Assembly: GCF_021869535.1 (NCBI RefSeq)
Contig: NW_026262690.1
Coordinates: forward strand, 87,279,995-87,343,994
Source: Mytilus californianus
Lineage: Eukaryota; Mollusca; Bivalvia; Mytilida; Mytilidae
Length of the DNA: 64,000 nt
Direction of reading: 5' to 3'
This document shows positions 33,802 to 44,999 of this stretch, in pieces. Position 1 is the first letter of the stretch, and every line of letters starts with the position of its first letter. The notes under the pieces are model-generated. The model searched no databases. It was not told the origin of the DNA and saw only the letters and a list, made by a program, of their open reading frames with translations. The translations under genes and the position numbers were made by a program.

Positions 33802-35985
33802 TAACTAGAATGCATAATAAACTGAATTACTGGTAAAATATTATTATCAGATCGATTTTGAAAGCCTTATTAAAATATTTTCTGACAATCAGCATATAAT
33901 ATACATGTATAACCAATATACATGTGCTGCTAGAAATCAAAGGGGAATTTTAAGCATACAATGAACTAATGCATCTCTAATACATATCATAACTGTTTTA
34001 ATCTAATGTTTTGTTTTTGAATGAATATTTGTGTTCTTTAAAAAAAAACTGAGAGTTGCCCTATTTCAACACCACTGTAGTTTTCATGGCCAGTCCTAGA
34101 TGGTGCTGAGTAATTATTCTTTTTCTCAAACAAGGAATATCATGAGAAGAAGCATGCAATGTGATTTTGCCTCAATTGCTTCTGTTTTCTCTGAAACCTC
34201 TTTAAATTGACAAGGTAAATTGTCACTGAACTACTTTTTCTCTGTATACCAGTACATTTTTTGTAGTGTTGCAAAAGAGTAATATGAGTTGTGTGTCATT
34301 GGGTTACTGATTCATTGATGTATACAATAAATAGCATGTGTTGTGAGAATTGTTATTATTTTCTATATGTTGAGATAAATAAATGATAATTATGTGTTGT
34401 TTTCTGAAGAAAGAATTTTCATGAAAGATATCTTAGGGCTTCTTAGGACTTCTGTTTTTGTATTAACAGTTCAAAGGATGTGAAGCTCCAGAATTTACCA
34501 GTATATATTTATTTTTTTAATAATACACTTAGCAACAAAATAAACATACTACCTCTTTGTAGACCTTAGCTAGATGTCCTTTGAGACTACTATAGACTTA
34601 AATCTGCTTTGTTTTTATGCTAAAGATATTTTTTTAATGCTACATAGATATCTTTCTGCCTGTCGAAGACTTCAAGTAGGCTTCAATTTTTTTCAGGTTA
34701 AACACAAATCAAATTTTTTGATAATTGAAAAATCTATTTCAGAATGTTTTCAAATTTAAGACTTGATTTCCTTGCTTTAAAAACCATTGTGTCATAATTT
34801 CTGATTAGTTCAAAAAATGTAGCCATTTGGCAAATGAATTTATAATAGTGGTGATATGTTTTTTGGTTCATTTAGTATAATTCAAATAATAAATCATGCC
34901 AGCAGGAATTATTATTGTTTTGTTTATTAAATTTCTTGTACCATTAGTTATTTGTATGATTTTTTAATGTACTACAACGAGTATAAGTGTATATTATCAC
35001 TTGTGATTACAGTAGAACAGATTAAGGTTGTTGATGTTGGTAACATTTTTCAAATATTGAACAAACCCTTTTGAGAGAATAAAGTGTAAAATACAATGTG
35101 TACTAACTTGCACAAATTATATTAATGTTTACTTAATCATTTTACTAGCAGTGAGTTTGAAAGATGTTTAATGATTAACTGTGAAGTGTTCAAGAAAAAA
35201 AGTATTTTTGGTGTTCCAATAAAAAAAATATTTGAATGTTTTGTTCCTTTTTTCAAGCGAAAGTATTTACAAGTTATCCTAAAAGTCAAATGGCTTATCT
35301 AGGGTTTGCTTACAGACTTGTTGCCATAATTATTGATATTGCTAATCATAAACTTTAACAACTACTTACCACAGATGTTGATAAGCACTGTTTCCATATA
35401 GAATTCTGTTATAAGAATTTGAAGGCTATTAATGTAAGCAATATAGTTTTCATCAAAAGTCTGTACAGACATAAATATCTGATTACTTTATGAGATGAAA
35501 CTATACTCGTCATTCTTAAACATACAAAAACCCATTTTATACTAAATTTTCGATAACAAATGGGTATTGAAGACCTTTACCTTTAAGGAGGTAAAATGCA
35601 AACCTACAAATTCCTCTTGTTCATCTTCCTTAAACGAATATAGCCCTGTTGGGCGTGTTATAACTGGAATTTTGGCATTTTTGAAAATATACAACTTTGA
35701 GAGTTGAATTGCCTTCCTGTTAAAACCCTTAAGTTTATTTGCTTTCTTTTAATATATATTTAGCTAAGATGGCTTTGTTTTCGTCATAGTTCTCTCAATA
35801 GACACCGTGCAGAATCTTAACACTAAACATTATTATTCTGAAATCAAACTAGTAATGAAAATACTACAATTCAACCCCGCCTAGCACTTGAAATTCCTAT
35901 TTCAAAATGTTACTAGTTCAATATGGTCCGTGTAACACTTAACAAATCAAATTTTATAGGGTGTTCAAATTTGAGTGTTTTTGAT
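33802..35985. other. Intergenic, no gene seen
   Basis: AT-rich. No exon chain, repeat family or RNA gene could be supported. Confidence 0.45.
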
Positions 35986-35987
35986 TT

Positions 35988-37715
35988 TTATGCCCCACCT
36001 AGGTGCATTATGTTTTTCGGTCTGTGCGTCCATTCGTCTGTCTGTTCTGCTTCAGGTTAAAGTTTTTGGTTGAGGTAGTTTTTGATGAAGTTGAAGTCCA
36101 ATCAACTTGAAACTTAGAACACATGTTCCCTATGACATGATCTTTCTAATTTTAATGCCAATTTAGAGTTTTGACCCCAATTTCAGGGTCAACTGAACAT
36201 AGAAAATGATAGTGGGAGTGGGCAGGTAAAAGTTTTTGGTCAAGGTAGTTTTTATACGACCGCAAAAAAAATTCGCGGTCGTATATTGGTATGACGTTGG
36301 CGTCGTCGTCCGAAGACAAATTGATTTTCGCACTCTAACTTTAGTTTAAGTGAATAGATCTCTATGAAATTTTACCATAAGGTTCAATACCACAAAAGGA
36401 AGGTTGGGATTGATTTTGGGGGTTATGGTACCAACAGTTAAGGAATTAGGGACCAAAAAGGGGCCAAAAATAAGCATTTTTGTAACTTCCAGACATAACT
36501 TGTGTGTTAGTGTATGGATCTCTCTGACATTGTACCACAAGGTCCCATATCACAAAGGGAATGTTGGGATTGATTTTGGGGGTAATTGCCTCAAAATTTT
36601 AGGAATTAGGGGCCAAAAAAGGGCAAAAAAAAACAAGCATTTTTTCTAGTTTCATAACAATAACTTGTGTGTAAGTGTATGGATCTTTCTGAAATTGTAC
36701 TACAAAGTTCCATATCACAAAAGGAAAGCTGGAATTGAGTTTGGGGGTAATTGCCCAAAACGTTTAGGAAAAAGGGGCCAAAAATAAGCATTTTTCTAGT
36801 TTCCAGACAAAAACTTGTGTTCAAGTGTATTGATCTCTCTGAAATTGTACTGCAAGGTACCATACCACTAAAGGAAGGCTGGGATTGATTTTGGGGGCAA
36901 TTGCCTCAAAATTTTAGGAATTAGGGGCCAAAAAGGGGCAAAATACAAGCATTTTTCTAGTTTTCAGACAATAACTTGTGTTCAAGTGTATGGATCTCTC
37001 TGAAATTGTACTGCAAGGTACCATACCACAAAGGGAAGGCTGTTATTGAGTTTTGGGGTGATGAATCATAAGGGGTGCAAAAAATTGGGGGGGGGATTTT
37101 TTTTCCCTTTTTTTCCTTTTTTTTTCTTTAAAATTTTCCATTTTAAATTGGTTATTTCTGATTTATATATAAAAGCAAATAATAATGATATGGTTTGAAT
37201 AGATAAATTAAATTTTTTTAAGTTCTTAGACCACATTCATTCTGTGTCAGAAACCTATGCTGTGTCAAATATTTAATCACAATCCAAATTCAGAGCTGTA
37301 TCAAGCTTGAATGTTGTGTCCATACTTTCCCCAACTGTTCAGGGTTCGACCTCTGCGGTCGTATCAAGCTGCACCCCAGCATTTTATTGATGAAGTTGAA
37401 GTCCACTCAACTTGAAACTTAGTACACGTGTTCCCTATGATATGATCCTTCTAATTTTAATGCCAAACTGAGTAGTCTAAGTGCCAAATTAGAGTTTTGA
37501 CCCCAATTTCACGGTTAACTGAACAAAGAAAATGATAGTGCGAGTGGGCAGGTTAAAGTTCTTGGTCAAGGTAGTTTTTAATGAAGTTGAAGTCCACTCA
37601 ACTTGAAACTTAGTACACATGTTTCCTTGTATGATCTTTCTAATCTTAATGCCAAATTAGAGTTTTTACCCCAATTTCACGGTCCACTGAACATAGAATA
37701 TGATACAGTCCATCA
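35988..37715 (+). repeat. Dispersed tandem-unit repeat split by an F1 element
   Basis: Units with GGTTAAAGTTTTTGGT, GGTAGTTTTTGATGAAGTTG and GACCCCAATTTCA occur at 36050-36250 and 37387-37715. The head holds a GTCCATTCGTCTGTCTG tract. The F1 element at 36253-37387 lies between two halves of one unit. Confidence 0.75.
36253..37387 (+). mobile_element. Complete F1 element, C array
   Basis: The cleanest full copy: hairpin TATACGACCGC ... GCGGTCGTATA, short GTC tract, four to five C units (160 bp), T-rich stretch, and the 3' module to GCATTTTATT, about 1.13 kb. Flanks match an uninterrupted neighbour repeat (GGTAGTTTTTGATGAAG near 36078), giving both boundaries. No open frame of credible coding potential. 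Confidence 0.85.
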
Positions 37716-37908
37716 GATTGTCTTTTTCTGAATTTTATGCCAATAGGCGAGACATATCTGTGTGTCAACAGTTTATTTTCTTATGGTATACTTTTGCGCC
37801 ATATTTACCTGTAAACGATTTACCTATGTACATGTAGCATTAAGAATACTCACTTGTAAGGATGTTTGAAATTTTGTTCAAAAAGATAGAGTCTGATAGT
37901 GGGCCTGA

Positions 37909-38118
37909 AACCGACCTAGTTGTGATAATAAATTCCGTCAGACTTTTGTAGAGAAAATAAAGAAATTAGATGGAGATATGCTGTTAAATCATGCTATGCA
38001 AGGCTATTTACGGATGACTCGTACACAGTTATTTGATTGGGGAATGAAATCACATACATTAGTCAAGCACACAGAAACTGGCGCAAATGGATATCGGCCC
38101 CAAATACGATGTCATTAA
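37909..38118 (+). pseudogene. Possible coding relic, unknown
   Basis: An open frame of about 69 codons, between stops, reads like protein (RQTFVEKIKKLDGD, GYLRMTRTQLFDWG, ETGANGYRPQ). I do not recognise it. No clear splice sites or start. It could be a fragment of a transposon protein or an orphan exon. Confidence 0.3.
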
Positions 38119-38180
38119 ATGTAACTATACAAAGAGTTAAAAGATGTTAATAAAATGCTAAAAGTTGTTAACTTCTACTT

Positions 38181-38228
38181 CATTCGGTCTCTGGGGGGAA
38201 GTTGTCTCATTGGCAATCATAACACATC
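38181..38228 (-). repeat. AAGATGTGG-family fragment, reverse
   Basis: AGTTGTCTCATTGGCAATCA and AACACATCTTCT are the complement of the family head. Confidence 0.65.
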
Positions 38229-38303
38229 TTCTTTTTTTATATAAAATTTAGATATGACACTGCAATATACCACTGAAGTCTGCTAACTGCTGCTTCAACT
38301 ATT

Positions 38304-38562
38304 CTCGGGACCTCGGTGAGCGAGTGGCCTAGCTACTGTCACATGATCACTAGCCTGCCAACACGGAGGTTGTGAGTTCGAATCCCACACATTGCTGGTG
38401 CGTTCGACTCCAAACTTAATTGACTAGGATTGTCAATTTTCCTACCGAAGGTCGGTGGTTCACTCCGGGCACTCCAGCTTCCTCCACCAATAAAAATAAC
38501 CGCTAGCCAATAGTGCTGAAAGTGGCATTTAACATCAATCAATTAATCAATCAATCATTTAT
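38304..38562 (+). mobile_element. tRNA-derived SINE
   Basis: A box-like GTGAGCGAGTGGCCTAGC near 38316 and a B box GAGTTCGAATCCC at 38374-38386 have tRNA-like spacing. A non-tRNA body (CCGGGCACTCCAGCTTCC) follows, then an ATCA-repeat tail. The tRNA part would not fold into a canonical tRNA with confidence, so it is a SINE and not a tRNA gene. Confidence 0.75.
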
Positions 38563-38659
38563 TTTCTTTAACGTTGATGCCGCATTACATAGTCTGAATG
38601 GCATTGATGTATACTGCTAAACTCCATCGTTTGAGGTGGAAAACGCATTGTTTTCCTTA

Positions 38660-39345
38660 GGTTTCATTGGTACTTGATTATAAGCCCTATCCAAGTCCAG
38701 TTGATATATCACACAAAGCATCCTAGTTATCTTCAGTTCTCAGTATGGGATACACATCTTTTATTGTCTTTTCATTTAATTTCCGGCAATCCACACATAG
38801 CTGTCATGACCAGAGTATTTATTTTTTTGGATACAAAGACAATGGGAGCAGACCATGGAATACATGATTATTCTATGCAGAGACATTATTTGTTCTGTCA
38901 TACTTTTCTTCTGCAAATGCGCTTCTTCATTTACCAAAATTTGCATCTTGAATAATAGGACCCTTATCGGGGGTTCTTTGATTGGTGTTTCATCATGTAA
39001 TTTGATAGAATGCATCACGAACAAAGTTTTTCCAGGTTTTCAATTAGGATTTGCAAATATGTCTCTTGGTATTGCATTAACACCTTCCAAAATTGATCGG
39101 TTAATAACTTCTTTCCATCAAGAAACTTCTTGTCCAGGTAACTGTGCATCAGTCTTCTATCTTTTTTCACATCAATGTGACAAACATCAACATTATCAAT
39201 CTCTACCTCAGCATTGCCACCGATATTCATAACTGGAACAAACAAAGCCATATGTGCTCCTTTATACAGTATGACATCTGTCTTGGTTGTATTAAATAAT
39301 CTAGCATTAATTATTCCATTCAATTCAATCACAAGCACGTACACT
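38660..39345 (-). pseudogene. Ty3/Gypsy-type retrotransposon pol fragment (minus strand)
   Basis: In the minus direction, a segment with DVILYKGAHMALFVPV resembles the post-protease linker of Ty3/Gypsy pol. It is followed by IKLHDETPIKEPPIRV and, further on, a degraded DYRKLN-like region at the start of reverse transcriptase. Several frameshifts and stops separate these parts. No LTRs were found. An inactive retrotransposon piece. Confidence 0.72.
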
Positions 39346-39529
39346 TGCTAGCACTAGTCCATTATTTTTTATAAAACTTCTCTCAGGAGACAGAACCCTA
39401 TAAGTATTCAATGAAGTATTTCCTACCTTTCTTGAAAATCACGATTTTACTACTTTCAAAATTACTACCCATCACCTTTATCATGACAATAACAATAAAA
39501 TTTCAATACAAACTGTTAGACTGATTTTT

Positions 39530-40888
39530 GTCGAGCCTGCGACTTTTGTCGCAGAAAGCTCGACATAGGGATAGTGATCCGGCGGCGGCGGCGGCGGCGG
39601 CGTTAGCTCACTTCTTAAAAGCTTTATATTTTAGAAGGTGGAAGACCTGGATGCTTCATACTTTGTATATGGATGCCTCATGTTACGAAGTTTCCGTCAG
39701 TCACATGTCCAATGTCCTTGGCCTCATTTTCATGGTTCAGTGACTACTTGAAAAAAAGTTAAGATTTTTTGTAATGTTAAATTCTCTCTTATTATAAGTA
39801 ATAGGATAACTATATTTGGTATGTGCGTACCTTGCAAGGTCCTCATGCCTGTCAGACAGTTTTCACTTGACCTCGACCTCATTTCATGGATCAGTGAACA
39901 AGGTTAAGTTTTGGTGGTCAAGTCCATATCTCAGATACTATAAGCAATAGGTCTAGTATATTCGGTGTATGGAAGGACTGTAAGGTGTACATGTCCAACT
40001 GGCAGGTGTCATCTGACCTTGACCTCATTTTCGTGGTTCAGTGGTTATAGTTAAGTTTTTGTGTTTTGGTCTGTTTTTCTTATACTGTATGCAATAGGTC
40101 TAGTATATTTGGTGTATGGAATGATTGTAAGGTGTACATGTCTAGCTGGCAGGTGTCATCTGACCTTGACCTCATTTTCATGGTTCAGTGGTTATAGTTA
40201 AGTTTTTGTGTTTTGGTCCGTTTTTCTTATACTTTATGCAATAGGTCTACTATATTTGGTGTATGGAATGATTGTAAGGTGTACATGGCCAACTGGCAGG
40301 TGTCGTCTGACTTTGACCTCATTTTCATGGTTCAGTGGTCAAAGTTAAGTTTTTGTGTTTTGCCTTTTTTCTTATACTATATGCATGATATGCAATAAGT
40401 CAACTATATCTGGTGTATGGAAATATTCTATGATGTACATGTCAGTCTCGCAGGTTTTATTTGACCTTGACCTCATTTTCACGGTTCATTGCTCAGTGTT
40501 AAGTTTATGTGTTTCAGTCTGTTTTTCTTAAACTATAAGCAATAGGTCAGCTATATTTGTTGTATGGAAGGATTGTAAGCTGTTCATGTCTGCCTGGCAT
40601 GGTTCATCTGACCTTGACCTCATTTTCACGATTCATTGGTCAATGTTTAGTTTTCTTGGTTAAGTCTGTTTCTCAGAAACTATAAGCAATAGGTCAACTA
40701 TATTTAGTGTATTGAATGATTGTAAGGTGTACATGTATTTCTCGTTTGGTTTATATGACCTTGACTTCATTTTCTTGGATCATGTTAAGTTTATGTAATA
40801 GTTGTAGTAAAGCTTTCATTTAGGACTATCAACATAATATCAATGGTTAGTAAAGAAGGCGAGACATTTCAGCGTGTGCACTCTTGTT
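39530..40888 (+). mobile_element. F2 element, copy 2
   Basis: Begins with a perfect hairpin (GTCGAGCCTGCGAC ... GTCGCAGAAAGCTCGAC), CGG tract at about 39581-39602, then units at exact 147-bp spacing (GACCTTGACC-like at 40015, 40162, 40309, 40463, 40610 and 40757; one step is 154), and a tail ending GTGCACTCTTGTT. It is longer than copy 1 by two units. Confidence 0.88.
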
Positions 40889-41096
40889 CATTATAACATT
40901 GAAGTGGAATTATAGTCTTATAGGATTGTAAGTATGCTTTATTTTATCACCTTGCACTTCCTACAACAGTTTGTTCAAATTTCTGACCAGTTGAACAGTT
41001 TGGTTTTACAAAAAAAATTGCAATTTGGTCAGAATTTTAAATAAGTTGCAATAGGTTGAGAGCAACACTTACAGTCAAGTCACAGTAACTATAATT

Positions 41097-41409
41097 ATGA
41101 GGGTCTGGATTGGGGGTCCTTACCTTCTGTATTCTTTAATTTTTTGGGGCATGTTTCTTTATCTTTAGAAATAATGCTTATTCTGTAGAATTCTCATAAA
41201 AATTACTTTACCATCAAATTATTATTATCACGATTTCTTTATTCTTAATCAGTATTATATTGCCTAATTCTTATTTTCCCCACAGTAAGACTTTATACTG
41301 TTGTACCCCATCATTTTCTGTTCTTTATTTTTTTCTCTCTAATTATTTTTCTCTATTAATTATTTCCCCCCATTGTTCCCTATTCTGAACACCCCATCCA
41401 GACCCTCAT
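41097..41409. mobile_element. MITE with ATGAGGGTCTGGAT ends
   Basis: ATGAGGGTCTGGATTGGGG on the left is mirrored by CCCCATCCAGACCCTCAT on the right, with one mismatch. 313 bp, AT-rich non-coding core. Confidence 0.8.
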
Positions 41410-42090
41410 TATTCAGTAAATATTTTAACATTTTATTATGTTTACTAGGCAGAATATATGTATGACTCATATATGGAACTTTTGGGTTCAAAATAAAGAT
41501 TCTCTTATCACGTATATATGCGTAAAACAAAAACAAAGGCACAAAAAAACAAAATAAAAAGGATATTTGAGTACCACAAAATTGCTGAACATTAGATAAA
41601 TCTGATCAAATTAAGTTTTGGACCATGGCAAGAATAATCAAAATGCATTAATTCATTTGAGTAAAAGTAAGTTGCTAAAAATAAATGGAACCAACCGCTC
41701 TTTTTATAAATAGCAGTTGTAAAATTAAAATTACGAAATGACTTTATTTGTTTAAACTCTAGCGAGATAGTTCACACATAGAACTTATTTTGATACCACA
41801 GTCACTACTCAAAAAATGGAAATTTACACTGATGGGGTAATTGAAGTGATACTTTTTGTCGAAGACTTTAATTAGTTCTTAACCGACCCACACTGTCATT
41901 TTCATGGTTTAGGTCACCTCTCTAACTTAATTTTTAATGATATCCTTTTTACAAGTATATCATGGGATAGATAAGATCAACTTAATCATACTAATTGTAA
42001 GTTGACCTCCCAATTCCCAACCAAACTTTTAAGTGACCCAAAGGCATTCTTTCCTCATATTAGTTGGCAGCTCGTTTCATAGTTTGGCTC
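41410..42090. other. Intergenic, nothing recognised
   Basis: AT-rich sequence with no supported feature. Confidence 0.4.
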
Positions 42091-42097
42091 CTGCATA

Positions 42098-42985
42098 TCT
42101 GAATGGGGCGTATGACATTTGCGCCGATTTTATAAATTTTCAGTTTTTCATTTGCGCCGATTTGGTTGTTAATTTCATTTGCGCCTATTCAATAATTTTA
42201 AGTTCCATTTGCTCCTTTTTGCATTTTAGTGCTGTGCCTTTTTCATGGCGTAAATAGGTTTCATTGTCCTTTGATATTTTAAAGGCTGTAAATAGATTTT
42301 TATATCATTTGATATTATATTGCTGTGTGTTTCTTTATTCTACATTGGCTAGAGGTATAGGGGGAGGGTTGAGATCTCACAAAACATGTTTAAACCCGCC
42401 GCATTTTTGCGCCTGTCCCAAGTCAGAAGCCCCTGGCCTTTGTAAGTCTAGTATGTTTTTTTTTTATTTTAGTTCATTTATGTTTTGGAGTTTAGTGTGA
42501 CGTCCATTTTCACTGAACAAGCACACAATTTTATTTAGGGGCCAGTTGAGGACCACCTCCGGGTGCGGGATTTTCTCGCTGCATTGAAGACCCATTGGTG
42601 GCCTTCGGCTGTTGCCACGGTCTGCGCTTTGGTCGGGTTGTTGTCTCTTTGACATATTCCCCATTTCCATTCTCAATTTTATCAGTTATTTTAGTGGATG
42701 CAAACAGCTAGAGTGCTTTTAACCTTAAAATTGACTTGTTTTGCTCGAAATCCTACTTCCACCTACCCGTTGTGGGCAGGAGGCAACAGTTATATGCATG
42801 TTTTAATTGATAATTCATAACATATGTATAACTGGCTAGTGGAAGAGGTTTATAATGATAAATAGAAATAGTTTTCACCTGTAATTTACCTGTAAAACAA
42901 TCGGCGCAAATGACAGACTGAAATAATCGGCGCAAGTGAAATGCAGATCGGCGCAAATGCAAAACGCCGATCTGAATGAGTGCAG
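42098..42985. mobile_element. Element with inverted clusters of CATTTGCGCCGAT
   Basis: CATTTGCGCCGAT-like motifs at 42116, 42149 and 42176 point one way. ATCGGCGCAAATG-like motifs at 42900, 42925 and 42946 point the other way. The core includes a GGTCGGGTTGTT-family repeat at 42481-42665. The arrangement resembles subterminal transposase-binding repeats of a DNA transposon. Confidence 0.6.
42481..42665 (+). repeat. Dispersed repeat, GGTCGGGTTGTT family
   Basis: GTGACGTCCATTTTCACTG through GGTCGGGTTGTTGTCTC to CCCCATTTCCATTCTCAAT. A reverse fragment lies at 6700-6830. Confidence 0.75.
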
Positions 42986-43466
42986 CACATAGGTGGTCAG
43001 ACTATTAAAATCATACCTCTCACTTGCCATATTTATATATATATATATCGTTTATGTATATGTGCAACGCGACATATCAGAAAACGGGATCGCTGAGCCG
43101 GGTTTGATTTTAATCAGACTAATAGGCGGTTTTCCTTACCTGTAAATATCAGCGATATACATGTATAATTGTCATTTCTGAAAGAATAACGACAATTTTT
43201 AATTTCGATAGGTTCATATTAATACATTGGACATTGTTTATTAACAGTTTTGTATACCTCTATTGATATCATTCTAAGTACATGTATTTTGATTTTAAAC
43301 CTGGTATTTTTGACTTAGTTAAAAGCTGTTATGTACTAACAGAGGCATATATAAAAGTGAAATCATATATGCATATTATATTGTTATTCAGGTCTCAGAC
43401 AGGGTTTATAATGCGACATTACCGGCTGAGCGTTTATATTGATCCCTTAATTAATCATTACTCTTA

Positions 43467-43565
43467 TATATGGCGGTGGACACGGTGCAGGTGGTGTTGC
43501 CACGATGTCACAGAAGCAAAAGGTTCTAATCCCGCTGAGGGAAAAACAAAAATTCGAAGATCTAA
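43467..43565 (+). repeat. Possible tRNA-related repeat fragment
   Basis: A B box-like AGGTTCTAATCCCGC at 43521-43535 follows a G/C-rich block (GGCGGTGGACACGGTGC). The A box is unconvincing, so this is only a tentative SINE-like piece. Confidence 0.35.
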
Positions 43566-44187
43566 TTAACTTTGTTGGGCTAAATTTGAGACGAATTATA
43601 TATATATATCAGTACATGTTTCTTTATATTTTGTGTTTTTCACTGAAGTAGATAACTTATATCGCTTTATTGGATTGTAAAATAGCAGTACAAAATTAGT
43701 CTAGTTTTTGCTCAAATCGGAAAATATTGAGACAGAATGGCAATGTTTGAGTAAAACAGTTTATTTTGATAAAGAAGAATAAGTGATTTATTGTATTTAT
43801 TAAGACCATTTTTACAAAAATAAAATTTGTTTTTGTTCGATTCAAATTTTAAACTAAAGCGATATATGGGGAGATAACTATTACTGTAAAATTTCATAAA
43901 GGAATGTTAATGAAATTTTCATTTTTTACTTGTAGAAAGAAAACAAGTTCGCTGATACCACTTTTTATTTTTAATTTCTAAATGCATGTTATAAGACCTA
44001 TCTTCCCATATTTTATTTCAAAATTCTATCTGATAGCCGATTTATTTCTATTCACAATTTTTTTCATGGATAATCTATGCAAAATTACCAAATTTTGCAC
44101 ACACTGTAGCTTGAAAAATAGCACGGCGACCTATACTTCAGTTTATGATATTTTTGAAAAAAGCACGGTAAAATCCACATTTTGGCA

Positions 44188-44616
44188 AAGTATAGAATAG
44201 AATAGAATATCTTATTCACCAAATTAGGATCCTAGGAGGACACGTAACACATAAATAATATCATTATAAACAATAATATTTGCAATGAAATCTAGACAAT
44301 ATACATGTAATAACGTTAATAAAAAGAACATAAAAAGAAATACACACACCAAGATAACAACATATTATAATTCAATTAATATATACTGAGGGATAGGCTC
44401 TGGGCAAAGAAAATTAACAATTTGCTTTTCCAGATTTTTCGGTGCTGCAGGCAATAATGTCAGTAATGTCATGAATTTTCTCACCTTTTGTAGGATTTTC
44501 TGTAATCGACGGCTGAACTTTTGGCGGTAACTGAAGTTGTTTCAGATTGTCCTTTTCTTCTTCAATTTTGCGTTTTAATTCCACTTTTTGTTTTTTCTCA
44601 GTTTTTAAGCGTTTAA
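44188..44616 (-). mobile_element. LINE-like 3' end with short C-terminal frame (minus strand)
   Basis: The minus strand runs from a lysine/glutamate-rich frame (KRLKTEKKQKVELKRKIEEE ... GKANC, stop at 44414) through a 3' UTR-like segment with TCCTCCTAGGATCCTAATTTGG to a (TATTC)n tail at 44188-44205. The simple-repeat tail suggests a non-LTR element. The peptide is coiled-coil-like and I do not recognise it. The AAGATGTGG-family repeat at 44617 cuts its 5' side. Confidence 0.5.
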
Positions 44617-44990
44617 TAGATATAAGAAGATGTGGTATGAGTGCCAATGAGACAACTCTCCAACCAAGTCACAATTTGTAAAAGTAAACCATTATAGGTC
44701 AAAGTACGGCCTTCAACACGGAGCCTTGGCTCACACCGAACAACAAGCTATAAAGGGCCCCAAAAAATGACTAGTGTAAAACCATTCAAACAGGAAAACC
44801 AACGGTCTAATCTATATAAAAAAACGAGAAACGAGAAACACATTTGAACCACATCAACAAACGACAACCACTGAACATCAGGTTCCTGACTTAGGACAGG
44901 TGCAAGCAAATGCAGCGGATTTAAACTTTTTGATATGCGCCAACCTTCACCCTACCTGAAACGATAGTGTAACATCACAACATAGAAAGA
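44617..44990 (+). repeat. AAGATGTGG-family repeat, long copy
   Basis: ATATAAGAAGATGTGGTATG through GGCCTTCAACACGGAGCC to CACCCTACCTGAAACGATAG. Highly similar to 27522-27870. Confidence 0.85.
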
Positions 44991-44999
44991 CACACTATA

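Noticed and set aside
38316-38400. tRNA gene
   Set aside because: A and B box-like sequences are present, but the stems do not pair convincingly, and a SINE body with an ATCA tail follows.
38855-39232. Plus-strand 125-codon frame
   Set aside because: Antisense to the Ty3/Gypsy fragment, whose motifs read on the minus strand.
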